DNA of 64,000 bases. Source: Acidovorax defluvii (lineage in GTDB: Bacteria; Pseudomonadota; Gammaproteobacteria; Burkholderiales; Burkholderiaceae_C). Position numbers and translations under genes: made by a program. Below are positions 1-10,891 of the stretch, piece after piece; within the stretch, counting starts at the first letter, position 1; every line of letters starts with the position of its first letter. The DNA is taken from the NCBI GenBank assembly GCA_003268905.1, contig QLTU01000005.1, forward strand, positions 62,001 through 126,000. The letters run 5' to 3'. The notes below the pieces were generated by a model. The model saw only the letters and a program-made list of their open reading frames with translations. It did no database searches and was not told the origin of the DNA.

Positions 1-153
1 CTGGTGATTGCACACCGTCTCGCCACAGTTCAAAACGCTGACCGGATCGTGGTGCTGGAAAATGGACGCATCGTCGAACAGGGTACCCACGCCGTTCTGC
101 TGACGCAGGGCGGTATCTATGCGCGTCTTGCTGCACTGCAATTCACCGTATGA
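1..153 (+). CDS. ABC transporter ATP-binding protein, C-terminal end (partial)
   Basis: The window opens inside a reading frame of 50 codons that ends at TGA 151-153. It reads [10 protein letters not shown], the H-loop (switch histidine) of an ABC ATPase domain, then [18 protein letters not shown], the usual sequence after it in exporter-type ATPases (MsbA/lipid exporter or multidrug subfamily). The protein would hydrolyse ATP to drive export across the inner membrane. The substrate cannot be told because the membrane domain lies outside the window. The gene converges on the DUF1178 gene. Confidence 0.85.
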   Translation: MVIAHRLATVQNADRIVVLENGRIVEQGTHAVLLTQGGIYARLAALQFTV

Positions 154-218
154 CCGAACTCCGTAGTGACAGCAGTAAGATCGATGCGAAAGGGCCAGCG
201 CAGCCGCACGGCGTGGCC

Positions 219-683
219 TTATTGCAAGGTTTCTTTGGCTGCCTCTGGCAACAGGAGCGGCAGAACCGCAATGCCTTCGTCGAGCAACTGCAGGGTCTCG
301 TCGGGTGACGCCTGGCCCCGAATCGCCCGCTCTTCAACCTCTCCGCGGTGGATGCGCCTGGCTTCTTGCGCAAATTGTGGACCTACGTCTTCTGTGGTGG
401 CCATGATCTTGCGCGCCAGCAACAACCATGCCGCCTGACGATCAGCGCCAGACGCGTCGACAGTGCTGCTTGCCACCGACGAATCCGCAACGACGGGTGT
501 GGCAGTGGATTGCCGAGCACCCAGATTCAGCCTGGGCGCACTCAGTCTTTTGGAAATGTGGACGTCAGCGCACAACGGGCACTGCACGAGCGAATCGCGC
601 AGCTGCCCCTGAAAATCTTCTTCCGAGGCGAACCACCCCTCAAATACGTGGCCCTGCTGACAATGCAGGTCAAGCACCTTCAT
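219..683 (-). CDS. DUF1178 family protein
   Basis: A 154-residue protein beginning MKVLDLHCQQGHVFEGWF, the conserved start of the DUF1178 family. Cys8 and His12 plus a CPLC pair at about residues 35-38 look like a small zinc-ribbon-like knuckle, which suggests metal or nucleic-acid binding, but the function is unknown. The middle (about residues 55-80) is Ser/Thr/Ala-rich and probably disordered; the C-terminal half is helical. It starts 24 bp after the DUF2818 gene and is probably the last gene of the nuo transcript. A NUDIX hydrolase gene that often sits here in relatives is not present. Confidence 0.8.
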   Translation of the reverse strand: MKVLDLHCQQGHVFEGWFASEEDFQGQLRDSLVQCPLCADVHISKRLSAPRLNLGARQSTATPVVADSSVASSTVDASGADRQAAWLLLARKIMATTEDVGPQFAQEARRIHRGEVEERAIRGQASPDETLQLLDEGIAVLPLLLPEAAKETLQ

Positions 684-707
684 GAAGGCAGTCTCTTTGA
701 ACCGTGG

Positions 708-1013
708 TCAATCGTGGCGACGCAGCAGATAGCGGTAAACAAAACCCGGAAATGCCAGCGTAAGAAACAAGGTTCCAGTAACGGCATAGAACTCCCACCC
801 CTGTGGTGCAATCTGCCCGGCACGCCGTTCCAGCAGAAGGGCAATGCCGCCGACCAGAAAGTACAGCACCACCAGCTCAACAAGACGAACAATCAACGCC
901 TTCTTGGTCTGGGCCAAGGGCCCGACCACCATCATCCGGTGGTTGATAAACGGCAGGTTGGCCGCGATGAACGCGGCCACGATGACAAGCCAGATCGATC
1001 CAGTTTGAGACAC
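708..1013 (-). CDS. DUF2818 family small membrane protein
   Basis: A small integral membrane protein (101 residues from the chosen GTG start at 1013, reading MSQTGSIWLVIVAAFIAANL) with about three hydrophobic segments and a basic C-terminus (YLLRRHD). It follows nuoN with a 19-bp gap, the place where DUF2818 proteins are commonly found in Burkholderiales, so a role linked to complex I assembly or the membrane arm is a guess from context only. An ATG at 1067 would add 18 residues and overlap nuoN by 35 bp; the GTG start matches the family start better. Confidence 0.75.
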   Translation of the reverse strand: MSQTGSIWLVIVAAFIAANLPFINHRMMVVGPLAQTKKALIVRLVELVVLYFLVGGIALLLERRAGQIAPQGWEFYAVTGTLFLTLAFPGFVYRYLLRRHD

Positions 1014-1032
1014 AGAAGTACTTTGATTGGGT

Positions 1033-2526
1033 TCAGGTGGCCAGGGCACGCACGATGGCATCTGCACACAGGGCCATCAAACCACCGGGCAACAAGCCGA
1101 GCACCAGCACCAGTGCACCGTTGACAGTCAACACCACGCGAACATCCAGGGGCGCAGACACGCTGGTTGCCGTCAGAGGGGCATCAAAATACATGACCTT
1201 CACGACGCGCAGGTAGTAGAAAGCGCCAATCAACGACATGAGGACAGCAAACACCGCCAACGCAATGTAAAGCCCCTGTCCGGACGCCACCAAGGCCTGC
1301 AAGACAGACAGCTTGGCATAGAAACCCACCAGCGGTGGAATGCCGGCCATGGAGAATAGGCAGACAGCCATCACGCCCGCATACAGGGGGCTGCGCTGAT
1401 TGAGACCCGCCAGATCTGCGATTTCTTCGCTCTCAAAGCCTTCACGGGCCAGCAGCAAAATCACGCCGAACGCTGCCAGGGTTGTAAGGACATAGCTCAC
1501 CACGTAGAACATGGCGGAGCTGTAGGCGCTCTCAACGGCAGCGGCATCCACATTGCCGTTGATGACACCCGACAACAGGCCCAGCAAGACAAAACCCATC
1601 TGAGAAATGGTGGAGTAAGCCAGCATGCGCTTCAGATTGGTCTGGGCAATGGCTGCAAGGTTACCCACCAGCAGCGAGCCAATGGCCAGCACTGCCAGCA
1701 TCTGCTGCCAATCGATGGCCAGTGGTAACAAACCGTCCACCAAAAGCCGAATGGTGATTGCAAACGCAGCAAGCTTGGGTGCGCCACCAATCATCAGCGT
1801 GACTGCAGTGGGGGCACCTTGATAGACATCGGGAATCCACATGTGGAAAGGCACCACGCCCAGCTTGAAAGCCAGACCTGCCACCACGAAGACCAATCCA
1901 AACACCAGCACCTGGTGGCGGATCTGGCCAGAATTGACGGCCTTGAACACTTGCCCGATATCCAGGGATCCCGTGGCACCGTAAAGCATCGACAAACCAT
2001 AAAGCAGGAACCCGCTTGCCATGGCCCCCAGCACAAAATACTTCATGGCAGCTTCCGTTGCCATGGCGTTGTCGCGACGCAATGCCACCAGCGTGTAGCT
2101 GGACAGGGTGAGCAGTTCCAGGCCCAGGTAAATCACGAGGAAGTTGTTACCGGAGATCATGATGAACATGCCCAGCAAAGCCAACATCGACAGGGTGAAC
2201 AACTCGCCACCGCGCAGCATTCCACGATCGGCGGCATAAGGACGGCCGTAAACCAGCGTCACCATCACTGCCACAGTGGCGAAGCACTTGAGCCAGTTGC
2301 CCATCGCATCACTGACCACCATGTTGCCGAAACCATAGAACGTGTTTCCACTGCTGGCGTACACACCCTGCAGAACAGCAACCACTGCCAGCGTGAGCAT
2401 GGTGAGCACATAGGTGCCGGTACGGCGAGGACTGTGAACCCCCAGGTCCACAAGCATGATCACGCAGGCCATGGCCAACAGCACGATCTCGGGGTAAATG
2501 GCAAGCCAGCTGATGTTGTCAATCAT
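1033..2526 (-). CDS. nuoN: NADH-quinone oxidoreductase subunit N
   Basis: A 497-residue polytopic membrane protein, an antiporter-like subunit of the proton-pumping arm of complex I. The segment [20 protein letters not shown] and the preceding [10 protein letters not shown] are the family signature around the conserved helix Lys/Glu channel residues. It lies 24 bp after nuoM and is the last nuo gene of the operon. Length and start ([17 protein letters not shown]) match the family. Confidence 0.97.
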   Translation of the reverse strand: MIDNISWLAIYPEIVLLAMACVIMLVDLGVHSPRRTGTYVLTMLTLAVVAVLQGVYASSGNTFYGFGNMVVSDAMGNWLKCFATVAVMVTLVYGRPYAADRGMLRGGELFTLSMLALLGMFIMISGNNFLVIYLGLELLTLSSYTLVALRRDNAMATEAAMKYFVLGAMASGFLLYGLSMLYGATGSLDIGQVFKAVNSGQIRHQVLVFGLVFVVAGLAFKLGVVPFHMWIPDVYQGAPTAVTLMIGGAPKLAAFAITIRLLVDGLLPLAIDWQQMLAVLAIGSLLVGNLAAIAQTNLKRMLAYSTISQMGFVLLGLLSGVINGNVDAAAVESAYSSAMFYVVSYVLTTLAAFGVILLLAREGFESEEIADLAGLNQRSPLYAGVMAVCLFSMAGIPPLVGFYAKLSVLQALVASGQGLYIALAVFAVLMSLIGAFYYLRVVKVMYFDAPLTATSVSAPLDVRVVLTVNGALVLVLGLLPGGLMALCADAIVRALAT

Positions 2527-2550
2527 CTCGAATCTCTCAGTTCAGTCTGG

Positions 2551-4026
2551 TCAGTTCAGCTTGGACAGGGCCACGTGCTTGAGCAACTCCGCCACGGAGG
2601 TGTCCATCACGTCGGTGAAGGGGCGTGGATAAAGGCCCATGGCCAGAACAGCCACAGCCAGCAATGCCATCACCAGAAATTCACGGCTGTTGATGTCTTG
2701 CAATGCCTTGACATGGTCGTTACCCACGGGACCCAGATAAACCCGTTTGAACATCCAAAGCGTATAGGCGGCACCAAAAATCAGTGCTGTGGCAGCTGCA
2801 ACACCAATCCAGAAGTTGGCCTTCACTGCGCCAAGGATCACCATCCACTCGCCCACAAACCCGGCGGTTCCTGGAAGCCCGCAGTTGGCCATGGCAAACA
2901 GCAAGGCAAATGCCGTGAAGTTGGGCATGGTATTGACCACGCCGCCATAGGCGGAGATTTCTCGCGAGTGCACTCGGTCGTAAAGAACACCGATCGAAAG
3001 GAACATGGCACCGGAAACAAAGCCGTGCGCGATCATCTGCACCAGACCACCCGAAACACCCAGATCGTTGAAGATGAAAAAGCCGAGCGTCACAAAACCC
3101 ATGTGTGCAACGGACGAATAAGCCACCAGCTTCTTCATGTCTTTCTGAACCATGGCCACCAGGCCGACATAAATCACGGCCACCAGCGACAACGCGATCA
3201 TCAACCACGCCCATTCCCGGGAAGCATCCGGGGCAATCGGCATCGAGAAGCGCAGGAAACCGTAGGCGCCCAGCTTGAGCATGATGGCCGCCAAGACAGC
3301 AGAACCGCCTGTGGGGGCTTCCACGTGCACATCAGGCAACCAGGTGTGCACAGGCCACATAGGGACTTTCACGGCAAAGGCCGCAAAGAATGCGAAGAAA
3401 AGCATCGTCTGCGCCGTGGAGCTGAGGGGCAACTTGTGCCACGCCGCAATATCAAAACTGCCACCCGACTGGTTGTACAGAAAGATGAGCGCAATCAGCA
3501 TCAGCAGCGAGCCGAGCAGCGTGTACAAGAAAAACTTGAAGGCCGCGTAAATCTTGTTAGGCCCGCCCCAGATACCAATGATCAGGTACATCGGAATCAG
3601 GGTTGCCTCAAAAAACACATAGAACAGCAGGCCGTCGAGTGCGCAGAACACACCAATCATCAATCCTGAAAGGATCAGAAAGGCACCCATGTATTGGTTG
3701 ACCCGCTCAGTAATCGACTCCCAGGAAGCGATCACCACAATGACCGTGATGAAGGCGGTGAGGGGCACAAACCAGAAGGAAAGGCCGTCCACACCCAGGT
3801 GGTAATGGACGTTAAAACGTTCAATCCACGTGGTCTTCTCTACAAACTGCATGGCAGCAGTGCCCAGCTTGAAGCCGTCATACAGAGGCAGCGTTACCAA
3901 CAAGCCGATGACAGCGCCAATCAGGGCGATCCAGCGGACAGCACGGGAATGTTCATCCCGACCCACCGCCAGCAGCAGAACACCAAAAACGATTGGCGTC
4001 CAGATTGCAAGACTCAACAAACCCAT
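2551..4026 (-). CDS. nuoM: NADH-quinone oxidoreductase subunit M
   Basis: A 491-residue antiporter-like membrane subunit of complex I. FHVEAPTGGSAV-type sequence (here DVHVEAPTGGSAVLAAIMLK) and the upstream VPMWPVHTWLP are diagnostic of NuoM/MrpD. The start chosen is ATG 4026 (MGLLSLAIWTPIVFG), which has AAGGA at a good distance; the longer frame would run into nuoL. The gap to nuoL is 13 bp and to nuoN 24 bp, consistent with one transcript. Confidence 0.97.
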   Translation of the reverse strand: MGLLSLAIWTPIVFGVLLLAVGRDEHSRAVRWIALIGAVIGLLVTLPLYDGFKLGTAAMQFVEKTTWIERFNVHYHLGVDGLSFWFVPLTAFITVIVVIASWESITERVNQYMGAFLILSGLMIGVFCALDGLLFYVFFEATLIPMYLIIGIWGGPNKIYAAFKFFLYTLLGSLLMLIALIFLYNQSGGSFDIAAWHKLPLSSTAQTMLFFAFFAAFAVKVPMWPVHTWLPDVHVEAPTGGSAVLAAIMLKLGAYGFLRFSMPIAPDASREWAWLMIALSLVAVIYVGLVAMVQKDMKKLVAYSSVAHMGFVTLGFFIFNDLGVSGGLVQMIAHGFVSGAMFLSIGVLYDRVHSREISAYGGVVNTMPNFTAFALLFAMANCGLPGTAGFVGEWMVILGAVKANFWIGVAAATALIFGAAYTLWMFKRVYLGPVGNDHVKALQDINSREFLVMALLAVAVLAMGLYPRPFTDVMDTSVAELLKHVALSKLN

Positions 4027-4039
4027 TTTGTTCTTTTCC

Positions 4040-6082
4040 TTATTTGATGAGCTGCACCAGGGCATCGCCCCAGACGAACCACGTCATCAGGGCGAACACG
4101 CCGAGAATCATTACCAGCGCGTAATGGAACACGAAGCCGGACTGAATCCAGCGCACTGCGCCGGAAATGACGCGCACCAGCTTCCAGGAGCCGTTGACCA
4201 GTGCACCGTCGATGATGGCCTGATCGCCGCCCTTCCAAAGACCGACACCCAGTGCTCGCGCACCGCGCGCCAGGATGTTTTCGTTGATCCAGTCCAAGTA
4301 GTATTTGTTTTCCAGCAGTGTGTAGATGGGCTGCACGCGCGCCTTGATGGCGGCTGGCAACGCCGGATTGACCAAGTACATGTAGTACGAAGCCGCCACG
4401 CCGGCCAGAGCCAGCCAGAAAGGAGCAGTCTGCAGGCCGTGCAGTGCCATGGCCGCGGGGCCGTGGAAGATCTCGGCAAGCTTGGCCATCGCCGGGTGCC
4501 TGTCAGCGTTCACAAAGATCACGTCCTTGAAGAAGTCACCAAACAGCATGGGCTTTATAAACATGAAGCCGACGACGACCGACGGGATGGCCAGCAGAAC
4601 CAGCGGCACCGTGACCACCCACGGCGACTCGTGAGGCTCGTGGTGGTGGTGGTGGTCGTCGTGCCCATGGTGGTCCCCATGATGGGCATCCGGGTTCTGG
4701 TCAAAGCGCTCCTTGCCGTGGAAGACAAGGAAGTACATCCGGAATGAATAGAACGCCGTGATGAAGACACCGGCCAGCACGGCAAAGTGCGCGAAGCCAG
4801 CGGCGGGCAGATTGCTGAAATGCACGGCTTCAATGATGCTGTCCTTGGAGTAGAAGCCCGAGAACAGCGGCGTGCCTATGAGTGCCAGCGAACCCAGCAG
4901 CGAAGTGATCCAGGTGATCGGCATGTACTTGCGCACGCCCCCCATCCAGCGGATGTCCTGGTTGTGGTGAAGACCCATGATGACGGAGCCCGCGGCAAGG
5001 AACAGCAGCGCCTTGAAGAATGCGTGCATCATCAGGTGGAAAACGGCGGCTGAATACGCCGAAGCGCCCAGGGCGACGGTCATATAGCCCAGCTGGGACA
5101 GCGTGGAATAGGCCACCACGCGCTTGATGTCGTTCTGGATGATGCCGAGGAAGCCCATGAACAGCGCCGTGATGGCACCGATCACCAAAATGAAATTCAG
5201 GGCCGTATCGGACAGCTCGAACAGCGGCGACATGCGTGCCACCATGAAGATGCCTGCCGTCACCATCGTGGCGGCGTGGATCAGGGCGGAAATGGGCGTG
5301 GGGCCTTCCATTGAGTCGGGCAGCCACACATGCAGCGGAAACTGTGCGCTCTTGCCCATCGCACCGATGAAGAGGCAAATGCAGATCACAGTGATCAGCA
5401 TCCAGTCGGTACCCGGAAACGCCAGGCCACCCAGCTCCCCCGACTTGGCGAACACTTCGCCGTAGTTCAGCGTGCCAGCATAGGCCGCAATCAGGCCAAT
5501 GCCCAGGATGAACCCGAAGTCACCCACGCGATTGACCAGAAAGGCCTTCATGTTGGCGAAGATGGCAGAGGGCTTATTGAACCAGAAGCCGATCAGCAGA
5601 TAGGAAACCAGGCCCACCGCTTCCCAGCCAAAGAATAGCTGCAGCAAGTTGTTGCTCATGACGAGCATGAGCATGGAGAACGTGAACAGCGAGATGTAGG
5701 CAAAGAAACGGTTGTAGCCGTCATCCTCTTCCATGTAGCCAATGGTGTAGATGTGCACCATGAGCGACACAAAAGTGACTACCACCATCATCATGGCTGT
5801 AAGGCTGTCCACCAGGAAGCCCACCTCCATCTTGAGGCCTCCTACGACCATCCAGGTGTACAGCGTCTCATTGAAGCGCGCACCATCCAGTGCCACGCTC
5901 TTGAGCGTCATGGCAGACAGGATGAATGCAACCAACACGCCCAGGATGGTCAGCGTGTGGCTGAGGCGACGACCAATCCAGTTGCCGCCAAACGTGGTAC
6001 CAAATATACCGGCCAGCAATGCGCCTGCCAGCGGTGCCAATGGAACCGCCAAAAGCGTTGAAGCAGAGAGGGTTTGACTCAT
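4040..6082 (-). CDS. nuoL: NADH-quinone oxidoreductase subunit L
   Basis: A 680-residue subunit, the largest antiporter-like protein at the distal end of the complex I membrane arm, with the long lateral helix expected in its C-terminal part. The segment FPLHVWLPDSMEGPTPISAL is the family signature. The start is ATG 6082 (MSQTLSASTLLAVPLAPLAG); upstream in-frame codons have no support. Between two membrane helices, at roughly residues 465-485, there is a very His-rich loop (HHGDHHGHDDHHHHH) that is absent from the E. coli protein and could bind metal or simply be a tolerated expansion. Confidence 0.97.
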   Translation of the reverse strand: MSQTLSASTLLAVPLAPLAGALLAGIFGTTFGGNWIGRRLSHTLTILGVLVAFILSAMTLKSVALDGARFNETLYTWMVVGGLKMEVGFLVDSLTAMMMVVVTFVSLMVHIYTIGYMEEDDGYNRFFAYISLFTFSMLMLVMSNNLLQLFFGWEAVGLVSYLLIGFWFNKPSAIFANMKAFLVNRVGDFGFILGIGLIAAYAGTLNYGEVFAKSGELGGLAFPGTDWMLITVICICLFIGAMGKSAQFPLHVWLPDSMEGPTPISALIHAATMVTAGIFMVARMSPLFELSDTALNFILVIGAITALFMGFLGIIQNDIKRVVAYSTLSQLGYMTVALGASAYSAAVFHLMMHAFFKALLFLAAGSVIMGLHHNQDIRWMGGVRKYMPITWITSLLGSLALIGTPLFSGFYSKDSIIEAVHFSNLPAAGFAHFAVLAGVFITAFYSFRMYFLVFHGKERFDQNPDAHHGDHHGHDDHHHHHEPHESPWVVTVPLVLLAIPSVVVGFMFIKPMLFGDFFKDVIFVNADRHPAMAKLAEIFHGPAAMALHGLQTAPFWLALAGVAASYYMYLVNPALPAAIKARVQPIYTLLENKYYLDWINENILARGARALGVGLWKGGDQAIIDGALVNGSWKLVRVISGAVRWIQSGFVFHYALVMILGVFALMTWFVWGDALVQLIK

Positions 6083-6110
6083 TCTTGAGAACCTTGGGAA
6101 TGTGGGCGAC

Positions 6111-6419
6111 TCAACCCTTGAGGGTGTTGAGATCTTCCGCGTTGATGCTGGAGTTATTGCGGAACAGCAGCACCAGAATGGCCAGACCAATGGCCGACTC
6201 GGCAGCCGCCACTGTCAGGATGAAGAACACGAAAACCTGACCGTGCATATCGCCAAGATAGTGCGAGAACGCCACGAAATTCATGTTGACCGCCAACAGC
6301 ATCAACTCAATCGCCATCAGCAAGACAATCAGATTCTTGCGATTCAGGAAAATACCGATCACTGCAAGGGCGAACAGCATGGCGCCCAGTGAAAGAAAAT
6401 GGCCCAGCGTCAATGTCAT
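6111..6419 (-). CDS. nuoK: NADH-quinone oxidoreductase subunit K
   Basis: A 102-residue, three-helix membrane subunit of complex I. It shows the conserved helix-2 Glu in [10 protein letters not shown] and the helix-3 Glu in [10 protein letters not shown], both part of the proton path next to the quinone module. Its ATG overlaps the nuoJ stop by 4 bp (ATGA), indicating translational coupling. Confidence 0.97.
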   Translation of the reverse strand: MTLTLGHFLSLGAMLFALAVIGIFLNRKNLIVLLMAIELMLLAVNMNFVAFSHYLGDMHGQVFVFFILTVAAAESAIGLAILVLLFRNNSSINAEDLNTLKG

Positions 6420-7084
6420 GCTTTTTTCTCCTCGCCCGCAGGCTCGCTGGCGACTTCTGGGCCAGGCTTCTGGGTTGCCGTCAGCTTGACCACTTGCAGA
6501 CGATCACGCGCCCGCACCCTGACCTGCATCGAGGGGTCGATCGCCTTGGTGTCCTTGCGTTGGCGCAGCGTCAAAGCAATGGCGGCAACCATGGCCACGA
6601 GCAAAATGACAGCGGCGATTTCCACGGGATACAAATATTCCGTGTAGAGTAATTTGCCAAGCGCCTTGGCGTTGGAGTAAGGGACCACCTGCCCCGCGGC
6701 ATCCAGCACCACCGCTGCAGCCTTGGGTTCGTCCATACCACGGAACCCTCCAATGACCACCGCTGCCATTTCCAGGGCGATCAAGGCACCGACAAAGGCG
6801 GCCAGTGGAAAATGCTTCCAAAACCCCTTGCGGATCGTGTCGATGTGGATGTCGAGCATCATCACTACGAACAGGAACAGCACCATGACTGCGCCCAGAT
6901 ACACAAGGACCAGCACGATGGCAAGAAACTCCGCCTTGAGCAGCAACCAGATTGCCGCAGCCTGCGAGAAGGCAAGGATGAGGTGCAGCACCGCATGCAC
7001 TGGATTGCGCGCAGTAATCACCCGGAAGGCTGCAAACAGCAGCACTACCGAGAAGAGATAGAAAAAACCAGTCTTGGCGTCCAT
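6416..7084 (-). CDS. nuoJ: NADH-quinone oxidoreductase subunit J
   Basis: A 222-residue membrane subunit of complex I with five predicted helices; [13 protein letters not shown] and [18 protein letters not shown] are typical of NuoJ, the latter covering the helix with the pi-bulge. The C-terminal 40 residues are a charged soluble tail. It lies 52 bp after nuoI and overlaps nuoK by 4 bp. Confidence 0.97.
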   Translation of the reverse strand: MDAKTGFFYLFSVVLLFAAFRVITARNPVHAVLHLILAFSQAAAIWLLLKAEFLAIVLVLVYLGAVMVLFLFVVMMLDIHIDTIRKGFWKHFPLAAFVGALIALEMAAVVIGGFRGMDEPKAAAVVLDAAGQVVPYSNAKALGKLLYTEYLYPVEIAAVILLVAMVAAIALTLRQRKDTKAIDPSMQVRVRARDRLQVVKLTATQKPGPEVASEPAGEEKKA

Positions 7085-7136
7085 GAATCGGGTCTTTGTA
7101 TAAAGTCTGGCCTAAGGGATTCGCAGCAGTAGCGCG

Positions 7137-7649
7137 TTAACGGTACTTGGCGTCAGCGGCCTTGGCCGCAGCAATTTCACCCTCGTAGCGGTCACCCACC
7201 GCCAAAAGCATGTCTTTGGTGAAATACAGGTCGCCGCGCTTCTCGCCGTGGTATTCGAGGATGTGCGTCTCAACAATCGAATCCACCGGGCAACTCTCTT
7301 CGCAAAAGCCGCAGAAGATGCACTTGGTCAGATCAATGTCGTAGCGCGTGGTGCGGCGTGACCCATCGTCACGGACATCGGATTCGATGGTGATGGCCAT
7401 CGCAGGGCAAACGGCTTCGCACAGCTTGCAGGCAATGCAACGCTCTTCACCGTTGTCATAGCGACGCAACGCGTGCAACCCCCGAAACCGTGGTGACAAG
7501 GGCGTCTTTTCCTCAGGGAACTGCACCGTCACCTTACGGCGAAAGGCATAGCGCCCAGTCAGGGCCATGCCCTTGAGCAGCTCCACGAGCATGAAGCTCT
7601 TGAGAAAGTCTTTGAACGAAAAAGGTGCAGCAGCAGCAACAGCAGTCAT
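7137..7649 (-). CDS. nuoI: NADH-quinone oxidoreductase subunit I (8Fe ferredoxin-type)
   Basis: A 170-residue peripheral-arm subunit with two classical 4Fe-4S motifs, [12 protein letters not shown] and [12 protein letters not shown], which hold clusters N6a and N6b and pass electrons towards NuoB. The N-terminal amphipathic region ([17 protein letters not shown]) docks on the membrane. Length is normal for the family, and the gene lies 12 bp after nuoH. Confidence 0.98.
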   Translation of the reverse strand: MTAVAAAAPFSFKDFLKSFMLVELLKGMALTGRYAFRRKVTVQFPEEKTPLSPRFRGLHALRRYDNGEERCIACKLCEAVCPAMAITIESDVRDDGSRRTTRYDIDLTKCIFCGFCEESCPVDSIVETHILEYHGEKRGDLYFTKDMLLAVGDRYEGEIAAAKAADAKYR

Positions 7650-7661
7650 TTGTGTCCCCGC

Positions 7662-8744
7662 TTATTTCCAGATATTCCAAGGCGAGAGCAACCACCCGCC
7701 AACAATGAGCAACCACACCAGCGTGACCGGAATAAAGATCTTCCAGCCCAGACGCATGATCTGGTCGTAACGGAAGCGGGGGAAAGTCGCCCGGATCCAG
7801 ATAAACATCGACACCACCACAAAGGTTTTGAGGCCCAGCCAGATCCCGCCCGGAATCCAGTTGAACAATGCGCTGTCGATTGGCGAGAGCCAGCCCCCCA
7901 GGAACATCAGCGCAGCCAGGATGGACACCAGCCACATGCTGGCGTATTCGGCAAGGAAAAAGATGGCAAACCCCATGCCGGAGTACTCCACCATGTGCCC
8001 GGCAACAATCTCGGCTTCGCCCTCGACAACGTCGAAGGGATGGCGGTTGGTTTCTGCCACACCAGAAATCAGGTACACGAGGAAAATCGGCAGCAATGGC
8101 AACCAGTTCCAAGACAGAAAGACCAGTCCCTTGTCGGCTGCCATGCCACGCCCCTGCCCCATCACGATCTCCGTGAGGTTCATGCTGCCAGACACCATGA
8201 TTACCACCAGGAAGCAGAACCCCATGGCAATTTCGTAGCTGACCATCTGCGCGGAAGCTCGCAAGGCGCCCAGAAATGCGTACTTGGAGTTGGATGCCCA
8301 TCCAGCGATGATCACGCCGTAGACTTCAATGGACGTGATGGCCATCACCAGCAGCAAACCCGCGTTCACATTGGCCAATGCAACATCCGGGCCAAAAGGA
8401 ATCGCAACCCAGGCCGCCAATGCGGGCATGATCGCCATGACCGGCCCCAGCACAAACAAGCCCTTGCTGGCAGCGGTAGGCTGGATGATTTCCTTGGTCA
8501 GCAGCTTGAGTGCATCCGCAATAGGCTGCAGCAAGCCCATGGGGCCGACACGATTCGGACCATGGCGAACCTGCATGAAACCCAGCAACTTACGCTCCCA
8601 AAGTGTCAGGTAGGCAACAGCCCCCATCAACGGCGCCAGAATGACCACTATTTTCAAAAGAATCCAGAGAACCGGCCAGACGATGGCTGTCCACCAGCCG
8701 TAGCTCAACAGATTCAGACCTGCGTTGTGGATAGCATCAATCAT
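7662..8744 (-). CDS. nuoH: NADH-quinone oxidoreductase subunit H
   Basis: A 360-residue, eight-helix membrane subunit that forms the quinone chamber with NuoB and NuoD. The conserved loops [12 protein letters not shown] and [19 protein letters not shown] are both present. Its ATG overlaps the nuoG stop by 4 bp. Confidence 0.98.
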   Translation of the reverse strand: MIDAIHNAGLNLLSYGWWTAIVWPVLWILLKIVVILAPLMGAVAYLTLWERKLLGFMQVRHGPNRVGPMGLLQPIADALKLLTKEIIQPTAASKGLFVLGPVMAIMPALAAWVAIPFGPDVALANVNAGLLLVMAITSIEVYGVIIAGWASNSKYAFLGALRASAQMVSYEIAMGFCFLVVIMVSGSMNLTEIVMGQGRGMAADKGLVFLSWNWLPLLPIFLVYLISGVAETNRHPFDVVEGEAEIVAGHMVEYSGMGFAIFFLAEYASMWLVSILAALMFLGGWLSPIDSALFNWIPGGIWLGLKTFVVVSMFIWIRATFPRFRYDQIMRLGWKIFIPVTLVWLLIVGGWLLSPWNIWK

Positions 8745-10876
8745 GCCGCGGCTCCTTCCTGCGTGCGACGGGCATCCGCCGTCAGTTGCAATGAAGTGGC
8801 CCGACGCACGATTCCATCCAGCTGGTAGATGGATGCCACTGCCGGCTCACCGGTCGCAGGACTTGCCGCCTGTGGCAGCAAAGCTTGGGCGTTACTCAGC
8901 TGTACGGACGAAACTTCAGCGATGCCACCCGCCGGTGTGTTGGTTGCCCGGGCCAGTACATCCTGAGATGTCTCGAAATCAAAGCCCGGAACATTCAAAA
9001 GGTTGGCGAGCACTCGCAACACCTTCCAGGCAGGCCGGGTTTCACCCAACGGCCGGACGACCGCATGGAAACTCTGCAACCGGCCTTCGGCGTTCACAAA
9101 ACTGCCCGAAGTTTCAGTAAACGGGGCAATTGGCAGCAGGACGTCGCTGAAAGCCATGTTGGCCTTGAAGGGACTCAGGGTGACAACCATGTCGGTATTG
9201 GCAAGCGCCTGACAGGCCGCCTCACCGCCAGCAGAGTCAAAGGCAGGTTCCGTGTTCAAAAGAATGGCGGCCTTGAGGCTCCCTGCGAGCATCTGACCTG
9301 CATTGTGGCCGCCATTGACGGGCACTGCGCCAGCGTACTGTGCACCGACCGTGTTGGCAGCCTCGGTCAGATAGCCCACCGTGGCACCCGTGTGCTCTCC
9401 GATCCACTGCGCCAGTGCCAGCAAACGGCTGGCATGCGCATGGTGGGCCGCTGCGTTACCGAGCAATATTGCCTTGCGCTCGCCGCCCAGCAGCGAGCGA
9501 GCAATAGCCAAGGCAGAATCGCCCACCTGAACCGTGTCGTCAGGAGCCTGCACGCCCTTTTCCTGGGCGACCGCTGCGGCTACGCCGGCCAGCGCCTGCT
9601 CCCAAGCGCCAGACGCCAGCACCAAAGAGTGCGTGACAGGCATGGCCCAGTCAAAAAATTCTGAATTGATAGCGCTGACAGCACAGCCATGGCGCGCTGC
9701 CTGACGAATCCGCTGTGCAAACAGCGGGTGGTCCTTGCGCAGATTGGAGCCCACCACCAGCACACGCTGCAAGTTGGACAAAGACGCAATCGACGTTCCC
9801 AGCCAGCGAATCCCGGAGGGAGCGGGGAATTCGGCATTGCGAAGTCGATAGTCAATGTTTTCACTACCTAGCCCACGCACCAGTGCGCCGGCCAGATAGA
9901 TTTCTTCAAGAGTGCTGTGCGGACTGACCAAAGCACCAATGGCGCCAGCACCGTGGTCGTTGCGAACGCATCGCAACCCATTGGCAACATACTCCAGTGC
10001 CGTCTGCCAGTCCACTTCGCGCCATGTTCCGCCCTGCTTGAGCATGGGCTGGGTCAGGCGCTCGTCGCTGTTGAGTGCTTCATACGAAAAACGGTCGCGG
10101 TCTGCAATCCAGCATTCGTTGACTGCCTCATTTTCAAAAGGCACGACACGCATGACCTTGTGATTCTTGACCTGGACAATCAGATTGGCGCCTGTGGAGT
10201 CGTGCGGGCTGACCGACTTGCGGCGTGAGAGCTCCCAGGTGCGGGCGCTGTAGCGGAACGGCTTGCTGGTCAACGCACCTACCGGGCAGATGTCGATCAT
10301 GTTGCCCGAGAGCTCGGAGTCGATCGTTTCCCCCGTCACGGTGGTGATCTCGGCGTGCTCGCCGCGATGAATCATGCCCAGTTCCATCACGCCGGCCACT
10401 TCCTGGCCAAAGCGCACGCAACGTGTGCAGTGGATACAACGCGACATCTCTTGCATAGAGATCAGCGGGCCCACATCTTTAACTGGTACTACGCGCTTTT
10501 CTTCTTCGTAGCGGGACGACGATGCTCCGTAGCCCACCGCCAGATCCTGCAACTGACACTCGCCCCCCTGGTCACAGATGGGGCAATCCAGCGGATGGTT
10601 GATGAGCAAAAATTCCATGACCGACTTTTGCGCCTGAATGGCCTTGTCGGTCTTGGTTCGCACCACCATACCCTGCGTGACTGGCGTGGCACACGCGGGC
10701 ATGGGCTTGGGCGCCTTTTCAACGTCCACCAGGCACATGCGGCAACTGGCCGCAATCGAGAGCTTCTTGTGGTAGCAGAAGTGGGGTATGTAGGTGCCGG
10801 CCTTTTCGGCAGCATGCATCACCATGGAACCCTCGGTGACTTCTACCTTCTGACCGTCCAGTTCAATTTCAACCAT
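8741..10876 (-). CDS. nuoG: NADH-quinone oxidoreductase subunit G
   Basis: A 711-residue peripheral-arm subunit. The N-terminal ferredoxin domain carries the 2Fe-2S cysteines (FCYHKK...CRMC...CATP), followed by the HxxxCxxCxxxxxC motif [14 protein letters not shown] and the CxxCxxC motif [13 protein letters not shown], then a molybdopterin-oxidoreductase-like domain that is enzymatically inactive in this family. It passes electrons along the Fe-S chain. It sits 15 bp after nuoF and is coupled to nuoH. Confidence 0.98.
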   Translation of the reverse strand: MVEIELDGQKVEVTEGSMVMHAAEKAGTYIPHFCYHKKLSIAASCRMCLVDVEKAPKPMPACATPVTQGMVVRTKTDKAIQAQKSVMEFLLINHPLDCPICDQGGECQLQDLAVGYGASSSRYEEEKRVVPVKDVGPLISMQEMSRCIHCTRCVRFGQEVAGVMELGMIHRGEHAEITTVTGETIDSELSGNMIDICPVGALTSKPFRYSARTWELSRRKSVSPHDSTGANLIVQVKNHKVMRVVPFENEAVNECWIADRDRFSYEALNSDERLTQPMLKQGGTWREVDWQTALEYVANGLRCVRNDHGAGAIGALVSPHSTLEEIYLAGALVRGLGSENIDYRLRNAEFPAPSGIRWLGTSIASLSNLQRVLVVGSNLRKDHPLFAQRIRQAARHGCAVSAINSEFFDWAMPVTHSLVLASGAWEQALAGVAAAVAQEKGVQAPDDTVQVGDSALAIARSLLGGERKAILLGNAAAHHAHASRLLALAQWIGEHTGATVGYLTEAANTVGAQYAGAVPVNGGHNAGQMLAGSLKAAILLNTEPAFDSAGGEAACQALANTDMVVTLSPFKANMAFSDVLLPIAPFTETSGSFVNAEGRLQSFHAVVRPLGETRPAWKVLRVLANLLNVPGFDFETSQDVLARATNTPAGGIAEVSSVQLSNAQALLPQAASPATGEPAVASIYQLDGIVRRATSLQLTADARRTQEGAAA

Positions 10877-10891
10877 ATGCTTTTCTCGCGA

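Noticed and set aside
1819-3669. 616-codon plus-strand frame
   Set aside because: Antisense to nuoN and nuoM; His/Gln-rich nonsense composition typical of complementary membrane-protein codons.
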